Notes under the pieces: generated by a model | Told to the model about the DNA's origin: nothing | Databases searched by the model: none | Seen by the model: the letters and a program-made list of their open reading frames with translations, nothing else | Translations under genes and position numbers: made by a program | Assembly (NCBI RefSeq): GCF_015476115.1 | Contig: NZ_CP064295.1 | Span: forward strand, 3,342,001-3,406,000 | Length of the DNA stretch: 64,000 nucleotides | DNA from: Aegicerativicinus sediminis | Lineage (GTDB): Bacteria > Bacteroidota > Bacteroidia > Flavobacteriales > Flavobacteriaceae | Direction of reading: 5' to 3' | Part shown: positions 1 through 7,816 of the stretch, one piece after another | Numbering within the stretch: the stretch's first letter is position 1 | Layout: each line of letters begins with the position of its first letter

Positions 1-1264
1 TGATTATTTCTAACAAATTATCATTTTTTTTCGTGTCGATGTGCTTATACCCTAAGCTCAGATTTGAAATATTGTCGGTTATTCCAATAGTGAATTTATT
101 TTTAGGGGACATTGATCGAGCATTCTCAATAATTGCTAATACCATTTCTGGGGTAAATTCTTTTGAAGATAATCCATATCTGCCACCAAACACCTTAATG
201 TCTTTATTAAAGAAGTTATCTTTAACTGATTGAAAAACATCTAAATACAAGGGTTCGCCTGTTGATCCATTTTCTTTAGTTCTATCTAAAACTGTAATAG
301 TCTTACAAGTTTTTGGTAACTCCTTAATTAATAGTTCTGTTGCAAAAGGCCTGTATAATCTAACCTTTATAAGACCGGTATCTTTGGTTCTATTAAATTG
401 ATCCAGCGTACATTCAATTGTATCGCAGGCACTTCCCATTGCAATTATTACATGCTTGGGATTGTCTGGACCTATATATTGAAAAGGTTTATAAATTCTA
501 CCAGTTAATTTTTCAAATTGTTCCATTACAGAAGCCATAATAGATGGTCCATTGTTAAATACTGAATTGGATCTTTCGCTAGATTCAAAAAATGTTTCTG
601 GTCCTTGGGCCGTACCTCTAATAGAGGGATTATGCGGACTAAGTCTACGATCGAAATTCTGATATATCAAATCTTCAGGCATTAACTTTTTTATGATTGA
701 ATCATCTATAATCTCAACTATGTTAAGTTCATGAGAGGTTCTAAAACCATCAAAGAAATGTATAAATGGAATTCTGCTTCTTAAACTTGCCACTTGAGAC
801 AACAATGCAAAATCATAGGCTTCCTGTGGATTATTTCCACCTAAAATTGCATAGCCACATTGTCTAACAGCCATAATATCACTATGATCTCCAAATACAG
901 ATAAAGAATGTGTAGCTATACTTCTAGTCGCAACGTGTATAACATTTGGTAACAGTTGACCGGCAATTTTATACAAGTTAGGTAGCATTAATAATAGTCC
1001 TTGAGAAGCAGTAAAGGTAGTGGTAAGCGATCCTGTTTGAAGCGCACCATGCATGGCTCCGGCAACTCCACCTTCACCCTGCATTTGAAATGCTACAGGA
1101 ACATCTCCAAAAAGATTTTCTACACCTTCGCTAGACCATTGTTCCGTAAGTTCGGCCATTTCGGAAGCAGGTGTTATAGGATAAATCAATGCAATCTCGT
1201 TTAATCGGTATGCCATCCGAGCGGTGGCTTGATTGGCATTAACTAATATTTTTGAAGGTGTCAT
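1..1264 (-). CDS. nifJ: Pyruvate:ferredoxin (flavodoxin) oxidoreductase, N-terminal part, cut by the left edge
   Basis: This is the first ~421 residues of a PFOR, which oxidises pyruvate to acetyl-CoA and CO2 and passes electrons to ferredoxin or flavodoxin. Reading from the ATG at 1264, I see YPITPASEMAE near residue 28, the MQGEGGVAGAMHGA segment that corresponds to the thiamine-diphosphate/substrate region, and RSIATHSLSVFGDHSD further on. These are hallmarks of domain I of the single-chain enzyme; the following residues fit domain II. The family is about 1,170-1,200 residues, so the ferredoxin-like and C-terminal TPP domains lie outside the window. It lies 70 bp downstream of the OsmC-family gene on the same strand with only a stem-loop between them, so it may share the sigma-54 promoter at 1947-1963. 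That co-transcription is inference. Confidence 0.93.
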   Translation of the reverse strand, partial: MTPSKILVNANQATARMAYRLNEIALIYPITPASEMAELTEQWSSEGVENLFGDVPVAFQMQGEGGVAGAMHGALQTGSLTTTFTASQGLLLMLPNLYKIAGQLLPNVIHVATRSIATHSLSVFGDHSDIMAVRQCGYAILGGNNPQEAYDFALLSQVASLRSRIPFIHFFDGFRTSHELNIVEIIDDSIIKKLMPEDLIYQNFDRRLSPHNPSIRGTAQGPETFFESSERSNSVFNNGPSIMASVMEQFEKLTGRIYKPFQYIGPDNPKHVIIAMGSACDTIECTLDQFNRTKDTGLIKVRLYRPFATELLIKELPKTCKTITVLDRTKENGSTGEPLYLDVFQSVKDNFFNKDIKVFGGRYGLSSKEFTPEMVLAIIENARSMSPKNKFTIGITDNISNLSLGYKHIDTKKNDNLLEII

Positions 1265-1284
1265 TTTGGTTGAGGTTTAGATAC

Positions 1285-1319
1285 AATTAAGGCTATCCCT
1301 GTTCGAAATAGCCTTAATT
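1285..1319 (-). other. Perfect 12-bp stem-loop between the OsmC and PFOR genes
   Basis: AATTAAGGCTAT (1285-1296) pairs perfectly with ATAGCCTTAATT (1308-1319) around an 11-nt loop. On the minus strand it lies in the 70-bp gap after the OsmC stop and before the PFOR start. It is not followed by a convincing U-tract, so it looks more like an mRNA processing or stabilising hairpin, or a leaky attenuator, than a strong intrinsic terminator. Confidence 0.6.
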
Positions 1320-1334
1320 TTAATAATTGATTAA

Positions 1335-1892
1335 TTATCTTTCGAACTCTATTTTTACTGGAGTTGGGTTTGATATGATGTCAAAAACAGGAGAGAATTG
1401 AGATAATGCTTTTAACTGTTCATCAGTTGCATCAGATTTCACTTTAAATTTCACAGTGATCCCGCTAAAACCTTTTCTAACTTCAGGATCTATACCTAAA
1501 AATCCTTGTAAATTTACATCGCCTTCCAATTTAGATTCCATACTTTCTATATCGATTCCTTGAGCTGCAGCATGATAAGCCATCGCTCCAATTAAACAAG
1601 AACCTAAAGCATGTAATACAGTTTCGGCAGGGTTAGCAGCAACATCATTTCCCAATAAAACAGGAGCGTGGTCGCATTCCATTGTAAAGGTTTCTGTTCT
1701 AGTTTCGTCTTCTTGTCCTGCACCGTAAAAACTTTTTACGCTTGTTACACAATGTCCACCATCAATCCAATTAGTTTTTCCTCTGAATTGGAAATCGCCC
1801 ATGGATGGATCTGATTGAACTAATTTTACGGTTTCTACTAATTGGTCAACGTTTACTCCGTTTTTAACATTTGGTTGTTCTGTTGTGATCAT
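1335..1892 (-). CDS. OsmC family protein
   Basis: 185 residues with the OsmC fold signature: NPAETVLHALGSCLIG around residues 88-102 carries the first conserved cysteine (C99). Family members reduce organic hydroperoxides with a Cys pair. Here the second motif, normally a Cys-Pro in the C-terminal half, reads SQFSPVFD with Ser167 at the Cys position, so the usual dithiol is absent. The N-terminal ~45 residues precede the standard domain. The gene lies between a sigma-54 activator (stop at 2074) and PFOR and has a near-consensus sigma-54 promoter 55-71 bp upstream of its ATG. A redox, thiol or repair role near the oxygen-sensitive PFOR is plausible but unproven. Family assignment is firm; peroxidase activity is doubtful. 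Confidence 0.88.
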   Translation of the reverse strand: MITTEQPNVKNGVNVDQLVETVKLVQSDPSMGDFQFRGKTNWIDGGHCVTSVKSFYGAGQEDETRTETFTMECDHAPVLLGNDVAANPAETVLHALGSCLIGAMAYHAAAQGIDIESMESKLEGDVNLQGFLGIDPEVRKGFSGITVKFKVKSDATDEQLKALSQFSPVFDIISNPTPVKIEFER

Positions 1893-1946
1893 TTTTTTGA
1901 GTTTTAAATTGTTAAGATTATTATTGATTGTTCACGCTTCTTATAT

Positions 1947-1963
1947 GGCATATGGCGTGCCAA
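1947..1963 (-). promoter_or_regulatory. Sigma-54 (-24/-12) promoter upstream of the OsmC gene
   Basis: On the minus strand the sequence is TTGGCACGCCATATGCC. It matches the -24 half TTGGCACG exactly, and the -12 GC is exactly 10 nt from the -24 GG, the spacing sigma-54 requires. Only the weaker T of the -12 TTGC is replaced (ATGC). The predicted transcription start is near 1936, about 44 nt before the OsmC ATG. A sigma-54 activator gene is immediately upstream, as expected for this promoter class. Confidence 0.85.
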
Positions 1964-2018
1964 AACAATTAAAACATTGAAAAACAGATTGTTGTGGTAT
2001 TTTGGAAGATAAAATGAT

Positions 2019-2070
2019 TTACGAAATTTCGTAATTAAACGAAATATCAATCCTAGAATACGATAATTCG
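2019..2070 (-). promoter_or_regulatory. Upstream activator-site array: ACGA-N4-TCGT palindromes
   Basis: A perfect 16-bp palindrome TTACGAAATTTCGTAA lies at 2019-2034. A degenerate copy CGAAATATCA follows at 2040-2049, and CGATAATTCG at 2061-2070. Their centres are about 90, 109 and 130 bp upstream of the predicted sigma-54 start, the usual place for enhancer sites of Fis-type activators. A related palindrome, TAACGAAAAATCGTTA, lies at 3934-3949 ahead of the activator's own gene. I infer that the adjacent activator binds these sites. Confidence 0.68.
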
Positions 2071-2073
2071 TTA

Positions 2074-3921
2074 TTAAATGGGTCTTTCGATCCCCAAGGT
2101 TTTTATTTTAGAAGCCAATGTTGTCGATGGAAGACCTAATAATTCAGCTGCACCATGTTTTCCTGATATTTTCCACTTAGTTTGTCTTAGTGCTTTTAAA
2201 ATATTTTCTTTCTCAATTTGTTGAAGTTCTTTGATGGTGAGAATTTTTATCGGGGCTTTAGATTCTCCAATAGGATCTAATTCAGAAGTTGGTAATAGCT
2301 GAGACCAATTTACAAATCCATTATCTGCTATAATTGCGGCTCTTTCCATTAGGTTTTGAAGTTCTCTAACATTCCCTGGCCATTTATACGCTAGAAAAAG
2401 AGTTTTGGTATCGTTATCTAATGTAATTTTAGGTTTTGAAAATTTGTCGGTGTAATGGTTTAACATTTCTTGGGCAATGAGGTTAATGTCATCACCTCGT
2501 TCCCTTAATGGTGGTACTGAAATGGGGAAAACATTTAATCTGTAATAAAGGTCTTCCCTAAATTTACCTTCTTTGGATTCTTTATAGAGATCTTTGTGGG
2601 TAGCAGCTATTATGCGAACATCTACCTTTATAGTTGTTGAACTTCCAACTGGTTCAAACTCTCCTTCCTGAAGAATCCTTAATAGTTTAGATTGCAATTC
2701 TATAGGCAATTCGCCAATTTCATCTAAAAACAAAGTTCCTTTATCAGCTAATAGAAACCTACCTTTCCTAGCAGATGTTGCTCCTGTAAAAGCGCCCTTT
2801 TCATGACCGAACAATTCACTTTCAATTAGATTACCCGGAATGGCACCGCAATTCAGTTTCACCATTATCTTATCTGCTCGACTACTTTGTTGATGAATTG
2901 CTCTTGCAATAAGTTCTTTTCCTGTTCCTGTTTCCCCATGAATAAGAACAGTAGCTCCAGTAGCAGCTACCTTTTTTACCGAATTTATTGCTTCTATCAT
3001 TTTTGGGTGTTCCGCAATGATCCCAAAGTGTTGGGTTAATTCTTTTACTTCTTCTTCTAAATAATCAGATTTTTCAGTGAGGTCTACAATTTTGTTTTCT
3101 GCCTTGAGCCGTTCTTCAATGTTCCGTAATACTAGTGTAAAACAATCCATTTCCTCCGTTTTCCATCTGCTAATGGTACCCTCATTATATGAAATGTTGT
3201 TTTGGGAATCTAAAATTTTGAGAATTTTAGGAATGTAAGAATGACATATATTTTTATCTAAGTCTATCAATCTCCGTGTATACTTTTCAACTATATCAGC
3301 GCTATCTTCATCAAAAAAGAAAAGGATATTTCTTTGAATGATATCAGAATTGTCGAACATGCTGCATGCTGCTTGGTTACCAACAATTATCCTGAAATTT
3401 GAATCATACATTATAATCCCATCCATCGCACCGTCTAAAACCCCTTGGAGCTTAGCATTGGTCACTTCAATCTCTTTCTTGGATTTGGCAAGTTTATTTT
3501 GAAAATCGTCCACATCCCTGTGGCGTTTGATCATTACAGCTAAAATTCCTTTGGCTAAACCAGGATCTTTAGACATTAATTTTAAAAACTCACTTTTCTT
3601 AAGCTGGAAAAGAATAGCCCGATCTAGTGTGGTAACATCTGCCGATCTTACGCCTTCATCAATTAATGTATATTCCCCAAAACAATCGCCTTCCTTTAGG
3701 GTATTAAATATATGATCACCATCATGAACTTTAATAGTTCCTGAGTGGATGATGTAAAATGAATCACCCGGATCTCCTTTTTTGAAAATTGATTGGTTTC
3801 CATAACATGAATTTGTTTCCAATTTATTCGCAACTTCAATCAATGAAGATTGTTCCACTTCAGTAAAAAAGGGAATGTTGCTCAAGAAGTCAGCAATTTC
3901 TTCTGGTTTTAATTCAATCAT
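2074..3921 (-). CDS. Sigma-54-dependent activator with N-terminal cyclic-nucleotide-binding domain and PAS-like domain
   Basis: 615 residues. Domains in order: a cNMP-binding domain (~10-130) with an intact phosphate-binding cassette, G82-E83 and R92-S93 with the nine-residue Glu-Arg spacing of true cAMP/cGMP binders; a PAS-like domain (~155-270); a short coiled coil (~270-300); an AAA+ enhancer-binding domain with Walker A GETGTGKE (329-336), the sigma-54 contact loop GAFTGA (376-381) and Walker B LFLDEIGE (397-404); and a Fis-type HTH at the C terminus (~565-615). It should activate RNA polymerase-sigma-54 in response to a cyclic nucleotide and perhaps a PAS signal. A class III cyclase gene is divergent, 113 bp away, and a sigma-54 promoter with palindromes lies just downstream. 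The ATG at 3921 places the cNMP domain at the expected distance from the N terminus. Confidence 0.95.
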   Translation of the reverse strand: MIELKPEEIADFLSNIPFFTEVEQSSLIEVANKLETNSCYGNQSIFKKGDPGDSFYIIHSGTIKVHDGDHIFNTLKEGDCFGEYTLIDEGVRSADVTTLDRAILFQLKKSEFLKLMSKDPGLAKGILAVMIKRHRDVDDFQNKLAKSKKEIEVTNAKLQGVLDGAMDGIIMYDSNFRIIVGNQAACSMFDNSDIIQRNILFFFDEDSADIVEKYTRRLIDLDKNICHSYIPKILKILDSQNNISYNEGTISRWKTEEMDCFTLVLRNIEERLKAENKIVDLTEKSDYLEEEVKELTQHFGIIAEHPKMIEAINSVKKVAATGATVLIHGETGTGKELIARAIHQQSSRADKIMVKLNCGAIPGNLIESELFGHEKGAFTGATSARKGRFLLADKGTLFLDEIGELPIELQSKLLRILQEGEFEPVGSSTTIKVDVRIIAATHKDLYKESKEGKFREDLYYRLNVFPISVPPLRERGDDINLIAQEMLNHYTDKFSKPKITLDNDTKTLFLAYKWPGNVRELQNLMERAAIIADNGFVNWSQLLPTSELDPIGESKAPIKILTIKELQQIEKENILKALRQTKWKISGKHGAAELLGLPSTTLASKIKTLGIERPI

Positions 3922-3933
3922 GGTCGCTTGTAG

Positions 3934-3949
3934 TAACGAAAAATCGTTA
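3934..3949. promoter_or_regulatory. Palindromic candidate operator between the activator and cyclase genes
   Basis: TAACGAAAAATCGTTA has perfect 6-bp arms (TAACGA/TCGTTA) around AAAA. It has the same ACGA-N4-TCGT core as the sites at 2019-2034 and 2061-2070. It lies 13-28 bp before the activator ATG (3921) and about 86-101 bp before the cyclase start (4035). It could mediate autoregulation of the activator and control of the cyclase. Confidence 0.55.
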
Positions 3950-4034
3950 ATTAGGATTATTTAAATGTAACAAGATTCTTTAAAAATCCAACTATCATCT
4001 TATTTGTATAAATTAGGAGTGGAAAAAAAGTAAG

Positions 4035-6062
4035 TTGGATAAAAGGAAATTAGCGGCCATTATGTTTACCGACATTGTCGGTTATACAGCATTGATGCAA
4101 CAAGATGAGCAATTGGCCATAAAAATAAGGAACAGACATCGAGAAACATTTGAGCGCACTTTAGAGGCCTTTAATGGTACTATGATTCAATATTATGGTG
4201 ACGGAACGCTGAGTATTTTTGAAAGTGCTGTAGAAGCAGTTGAGTGTGCTATTGAACTTCAAAAGGCATACATAGCTGAACCTAAAATACCAATTAGGAT
4301 AGGGATTCATGTTGGTGATATTATACAAACCTCACATGACATAATTGGTGATGCAGTAAATGTTACCTCTAGGATAGAATCTGCAGGTATAGCCGGGAGC
4401 ATTTTAATATCAGATAAGATACGCGACCAACTAAGGGGACATCAGCATATTAAAGTTAAGTTTCTGGATGCGTACGATTTTAAAAATGTAGATACTGCAA
4501 TCCCCTTGTACGCTATTGCAAATAAGGGTTTGGAAGTTCCGGAGGCAGATGAAGTTAGAGGAAAACTGAAACAATTGCCTGAAATTGTAAGGACCCAAAA
4601 AAAATCTAGACTAGGGTTGTTTCTTTCAAGTTTGGTTTTGGTTGTTGCCACCGCAATTATTATGTATTTTCTTATTAGACCATCGGAATCCGAGATTAAG
4701 GACCGTTCAATTGCTGTTCTTCCATTTAGTAATTTAAGCACGGATGAAGATTCAGACATTTTTAGGGAGGGTGTTACCGAAGAAATTCTAACTCATTTAT
4801 CCCGTTATAAAGACCTGCATGTAATTTCTAGAACTTCGGTTTCTCAATATGAGAATACCCAAAAAACTATTACGGATATAGCTAAAGAACTTGGAGTTGC
4901 TTATATAGTCGAGGGTAGCATTAGAAAATATGGTGATAAAATTAGAATAACAGCCCAGTTGATTGATGCTCAAACTGATGAGCATGTTTGGTCTGAAAAT
5001 TACGATAAGACATTAACAGATATATTTGAAATACAATCAGAAGTTGCAAAGGAAATTGCTGAAGCCCTTCAAGTAAATATAAACCTAGATTCCGAAACCA
5101 ACACTTTTGTAATTCCTACCATAAGTATGGAGGCCTATCAATATTTTTTGCGAGGTAGGCAAGAGGCGGATAAAAGAAATGAGGAAAGCATAAAGAGGAG
5201 TATAGAGTTCTTTAAAAAGGCCATAGAAATAGATCCTCAATATGCTGAAGCCTATGCTGAAATTGCGAATTCGACTTTTTTACAGGCATATTACGGACAA
5301 TTTGAACCAGATAGTTTGGCAAAGGTGGCTATTGATTTTGTTAGTAAGGCAGAATTAATTAATCCTAATATTGCAAGAATATATAGCGTAAAAGGGATGC
5401 TTTATAATCATTCCAAAGAATTTGAACTTGCTAAAACAGCATTTGAAAAGGCCATTGAACTTTCACCTAATGATGTTACGGCAAGGAGAAATTATGCAAC
5501 TTATTTTTATTATACCAATCAATTTGAAAAGCAGCTTAACCAAAGTAAAATTGCATATCAATTAGACCCTTTATCGTTTGCATCTGCATCTAATTACTTT
5601 AGCGCATTAACGTTCAATGAAAAATGGACAGAAGCGGAACAGTTAATTGAGACAATCGAAAAAGACTTTAATGATATGGAACCCTTCATAATTAATAGAT
5701 TAAAAATGCGGTTGTATATGGCTTCGGGTGATTACAACAAAGTAATAAAGCCTTTAGAGGCCTTAAGTGCTAATGATCCCAATTATTATAGAATGTTAGG
5801 CTATTCCGCAGCTAAAATTGGGGATAAGGCTTATGCATATCGCGTTATTGATACGATTAGAAAACGTGAAGATTATGAATTAAAATCTCACCATATTGCT
5901 GTTGTCTTTGCTGGCCTAAAGGAAAAAGACAGTGTTTTTTATTATTTGAATCCAATTAGAAACAAATCAATCCAATTCAACAGTTCGAGACTAAGTTATT
6001 TTGATGAGTACAAAAACACTAAGGAATATGAAGAGCTTCTTAAAGCTCATGGCATTGATTGA
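4035..6062 (+). CDS. Membrane class III adenylate/guanylate cyclase with TolB-like and TPR regions
   Basis: 675 residues from a TTG start. The N-terminal cyclase domain (~1-175) has both metal aspartates (D13 in FTDIVGYT, D56 in YYGDG) and the transition-state pair N109 and R113 in GDAVNVTSR, so it looks catalytically competent. The purine-selecting lysine normally found four residues before GD is Gln52, while its partner Asp102 is kept, so the product (cAMP, cGMP or other) is uncertain. A single transmembrane helix follows (~193-213), then a TolB/FlgO-like N-terminal domain (~225-345) starting RSIAVLPFSNLS, then TPR repeats to the end. The catalytic domain would be cytoplasmic and the TPR part periplasmic if the N terminus is inside. 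Divergent neighbour: a cNMP-binding sigma-54 activator, its likely effector. Confidence 0.93.
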   Translation: MDKRKLAAIMFTDIVGYTALMQQDEQLAIKIRNRHRETFERTLEAFNGTMIQYYGDGTLSIFESAVEAVECAIELQKAYIAEPKIPIRIGIHVGDIIQTSHDIIGDAVNVTSRIESAGIAGSILISDKIRDQLRGHQHIKVKFLDAYDFKNVDTAIPLYAIANKGLEVPEADEVRGKLKQLPEIVRTQKKSRLGLFLSSLVLVVATAIIMYFLIRPSESEIKDRSIAVLPFSNLSTDEDSDIFREGVTEEILTHLSRYKDLHVISRTSVSQYENTQKTITDIAKELGVAYIVEGSIRKYGDKIRITAQLIDAQTDEHVWSENYDKTLTDIFEIQSEVAKEIAEALQVNINLDSETNTFVIPTISMEAYQYFLRGRQEADKRNEESIKRSIEFFKKAIEIDPQYAEAYAEIANSTFLQAYYGQFEPDSLAKVAIDFVSKAELINPNIARIYSVKGMLYNHSKEFELAKTAFEKAIELSPNDVTARRNYATYFYYTNQFEKQLNQSKIAYQLDPLSFASASNYFSALTFNEKWTEAEQLIETIEKDFNDMEPFIINRLKMRLYMASGDYNKVIKPLEALSANDPNYYRMLGYSAAKIGDKAYAYRVIDTIRKREDYELKSHHIAVVFAGLKEKDSVFYYLNPIRNKSIQFNSSRLSYFDEYKNTKEYEELLKAHGID

Positions 6063-6175
6063 TGTTCATAAAATGTTCTTTTTTGTTGTTGAAATTCAAT
6101 AGGTTAATTTAATTTTTGGGAAAATTTATAGATTTTTGTTGTAACGATAATCTTTATATTGCGTCAAATTGTTGA

Positions 6176-6532
6176 ATGTCAATCAAAAAAATCATGAGAG
6201 AAGATAATCAATTAATAGTTATTACCCACCTCAGTCAATTAGTGACTTTTGTCTTGGGGTTTGGTAGCCTTATAATCCCATTAGTTTTATGGGCCACACA
6301 AAAGGAGAAAATTTATCAGATGGATGAACAGGGAAAGGAAATAGTAAATTTTCAATTAAGCCTATTAATTTATATTATCATTTCAATTCCCCTAATTCTT
6401 TTATTTGGCCTAGGAATATTGTTATTGATTATAATCGGAGTTATTTCCTTTGTGTTTCCTATCATCAATGCAATCAAGGCTAGTAATGGGGAATCTCCAA
6501 AATATCCTTTATCTCTTAATTTTATTAGTTAG
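6176..6532 (+). CDS. DUF4870 domain-containing small membrane protein
   Basis: 118 residues with a Tic20-like DUF4870 pattern: a helix near residues 20-40 (VTFVLGFGSLIIPLVLW), a short amphipathic stretch with the typical MDEQGKEIVNFQLS, then a long hydrophobic hairpin (~58-95) and a C-terminal INAIKASNGESPKYP. The family is widespread and has no established function. Translation could also start at the ATG of residue 7 (6194). It is followed by a terminator shared with dnaN, so it is probably monocistronic. Confidence 0.82.
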   Translation: MSIKKIMREDNQLIVITHLSQLVTFVLGFGSLIIPLVLWATQKEKIYQMDEQGKEIVNFQLSLLIYIIISIPLILLFGLGILLLIIIGVISFVFPIINAIKASNGESPKYPLSLNFIS

Positions 6533-6554
6533 TTATTCGTTTGTTATAAGAGAT

Positions 6555-6590
6555 AAAAAAAAACGCCCGCCTAATAAGTGAGCGTTTTTT
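6555..6590. terminator. Bidirectional intrinsic terminator between DUF4870 gene and dnaN
   Basis: An A-tract, the arms AACGCCCGC (6562-6570) and GTGAGCGTT (6579-6587) with one mismatch and one G-U pair, and a T-tract. It works for both convergent genes. Confidence 0.8.
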
Positions 6591-6607
6591 AATATATAGT
6601 ATTTGAA

Positions 6608-7726
6608 TTAGTTGTTAAGCATTACAGGCATTACGAGCATGATAATTCGCTCTCCATCGTCTAAACCGTCCATTGGAGTAAGAATTCCTGCCCGATTAGG
6701 CAAGCTCATTTCTAATTGTACATCATCTGAACTCAAGTTGTTTAACATCTCTGTTAGGAATCGTGAATTAAATCCAATTTGCATATCATCGCCTTGATAT
6801 TCACAACTTAATCGCTCTTCTGCTTTGTTGCTATAGTCAATATCTTCTGCAGAAATATTTAATTCCGCTCCAGCAATTTTTAAGCGAATTTGATGAGTGG
6901 TTTTATTGGAGAAAATACTTACTCTTTTTACCGAGTTTAAAAATTGGGTACGACCTATTACTAGTTTATTCGGATTTTCTTTCGGGATTACCGCTTCGTA
7001 GTTTGGATATTTGCCATCTATTAGTCTGCAAATCAACACCGAATTATCAAAAATAAATCTAGCATTACTATCATTATACTCCACTTTTACCTCGTCATCA
7101 CTGCCGGCTAAAATACCTTTAAGCAGATTTAAAGGTTTTTTAGGCATAATAAATTCAGCTGATTGACTAGCGGTAACATCTTCTCTGGTATATTTCACCA
7201 ATTTATGGGCGTCGGTAGAAACAAATGTTAAGCCTTCCGTGGAAAATTGGAAAAACACTCCACTCATAACGGGTCTTAAATCATCATTACCGGCTGCAAA
7301 AATGGTTTTACTAATGGCTGTGGCCAATATATCACCCATTATTGCAGTAGCACTTGGATCTTCAAGCGATACAGACTTAGGAAATTCATTACCATCAGCA
7401 TACGCCAAGGCATATTTACCATGATTAGAGCTAATTTCAACCGTATGGTTATCTTCTACCACAAAGGTTAAAGGTTGCTCTGGAAATGTTTTTAAAGTAT
7501 CCAACAATAATCTTGCTGGAAGTGCCACACTACCTTCACTTGTACTTTCAACTTCTATAGTTGAAGACATAGTCGTTTCCAAATCACTCGCCGAAACAGT
7601 CAGCTTGGAATGATCTAATTCAAATAAAAAATTATCTAGAATTGGAAGGGTGTTTGTTGTGTTGATAACGCCACCTAAAACCTGAAGTTGCTTAAGTAAA
7701 TAGGTGCTCGAAACAATAAATTTCAT
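6608..7726 (-). CDS. dnaN: DNA polymerase III beta subunit (sliding clamp)
   Basis: 372 residues, normal length for the ring-shaped processivity clamp, with three repeated clamp domains (~1-125, 127-245, 247-372). It begins MKFIVSSTYLLKQLQVLGGVINTTNTLPIL and ends in the conserved MLVMPVMLNN, close to the hydrophobic cleft that binds polymerase and mismatch-repair clients. As is common in Bacteroidota, dnaN is not beside dnaA but next to gldF/gldG. A TATATTTG -7 element at 7767-7774 suggests its own promoter in the 90-bp gap after gldFG. Confidence 0.98.
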   Translation of the reverse strand: MKFIVSSTYLLKQLQVLGGVINTTNTLPILDNFLFELDHSKLTVSASDLETTMSSTIEVESTSEGSVALPARLLLDTLKTFPEQPLTFVVEDNHTVEISSNHGKYALAYADGNEFPKSVSLEDPSATAIMGDILATAISKTIFAAGNDDLRPVMSGVFFQFSTEGLTFVSTDAHKLVKYTREDVTASQSAEFIMPKKPLNLLKGILAGSDDEVKVEYNDSNARFIFDNSVLICRLIDGKYPNYEAVIPKENPNKLVIGRTQFLNSVKRVSIFSNKTTHQIRLKIAGAELNISAEDIDYSNKAEERLSCEYQGDDMQIGFNSRFLTEMLNNLSSDDVQLEMSLPNRAGILTPMDGLDDGERIIMLVMPVMLNN

Positions 7727-7766
7727 CTATTCGTTATTTGGATCTCTTTCAAACGTCTTTAAGCTA

Positions 7767-7774
7767 CAAATATA
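7767..7774 (-). promoter_or_regulatory. Bacteroidota-type -7 promoter element for dnaN
   Basis: On the minus strand TATATTTG matches the TAnnTTTG consensus of the Bacteroidota primary sigma factor. It lies about 41 bp before the dnaN ATG, in the non-coding gap after gldFG. I did not find a well-spaced -33 TTG. Confidence 0.5.
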
Positions 7775-7816
7775 TCTTAATACACTTGCAATATAAAACA
7801 AACTTATCAACAAATG

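Noticed and set aside
33-233. 66-residue plus-strand open frame at the left edge
   Set aside because: It lies inside the PFOR coding sequence on the other strand and has no recognisable features.
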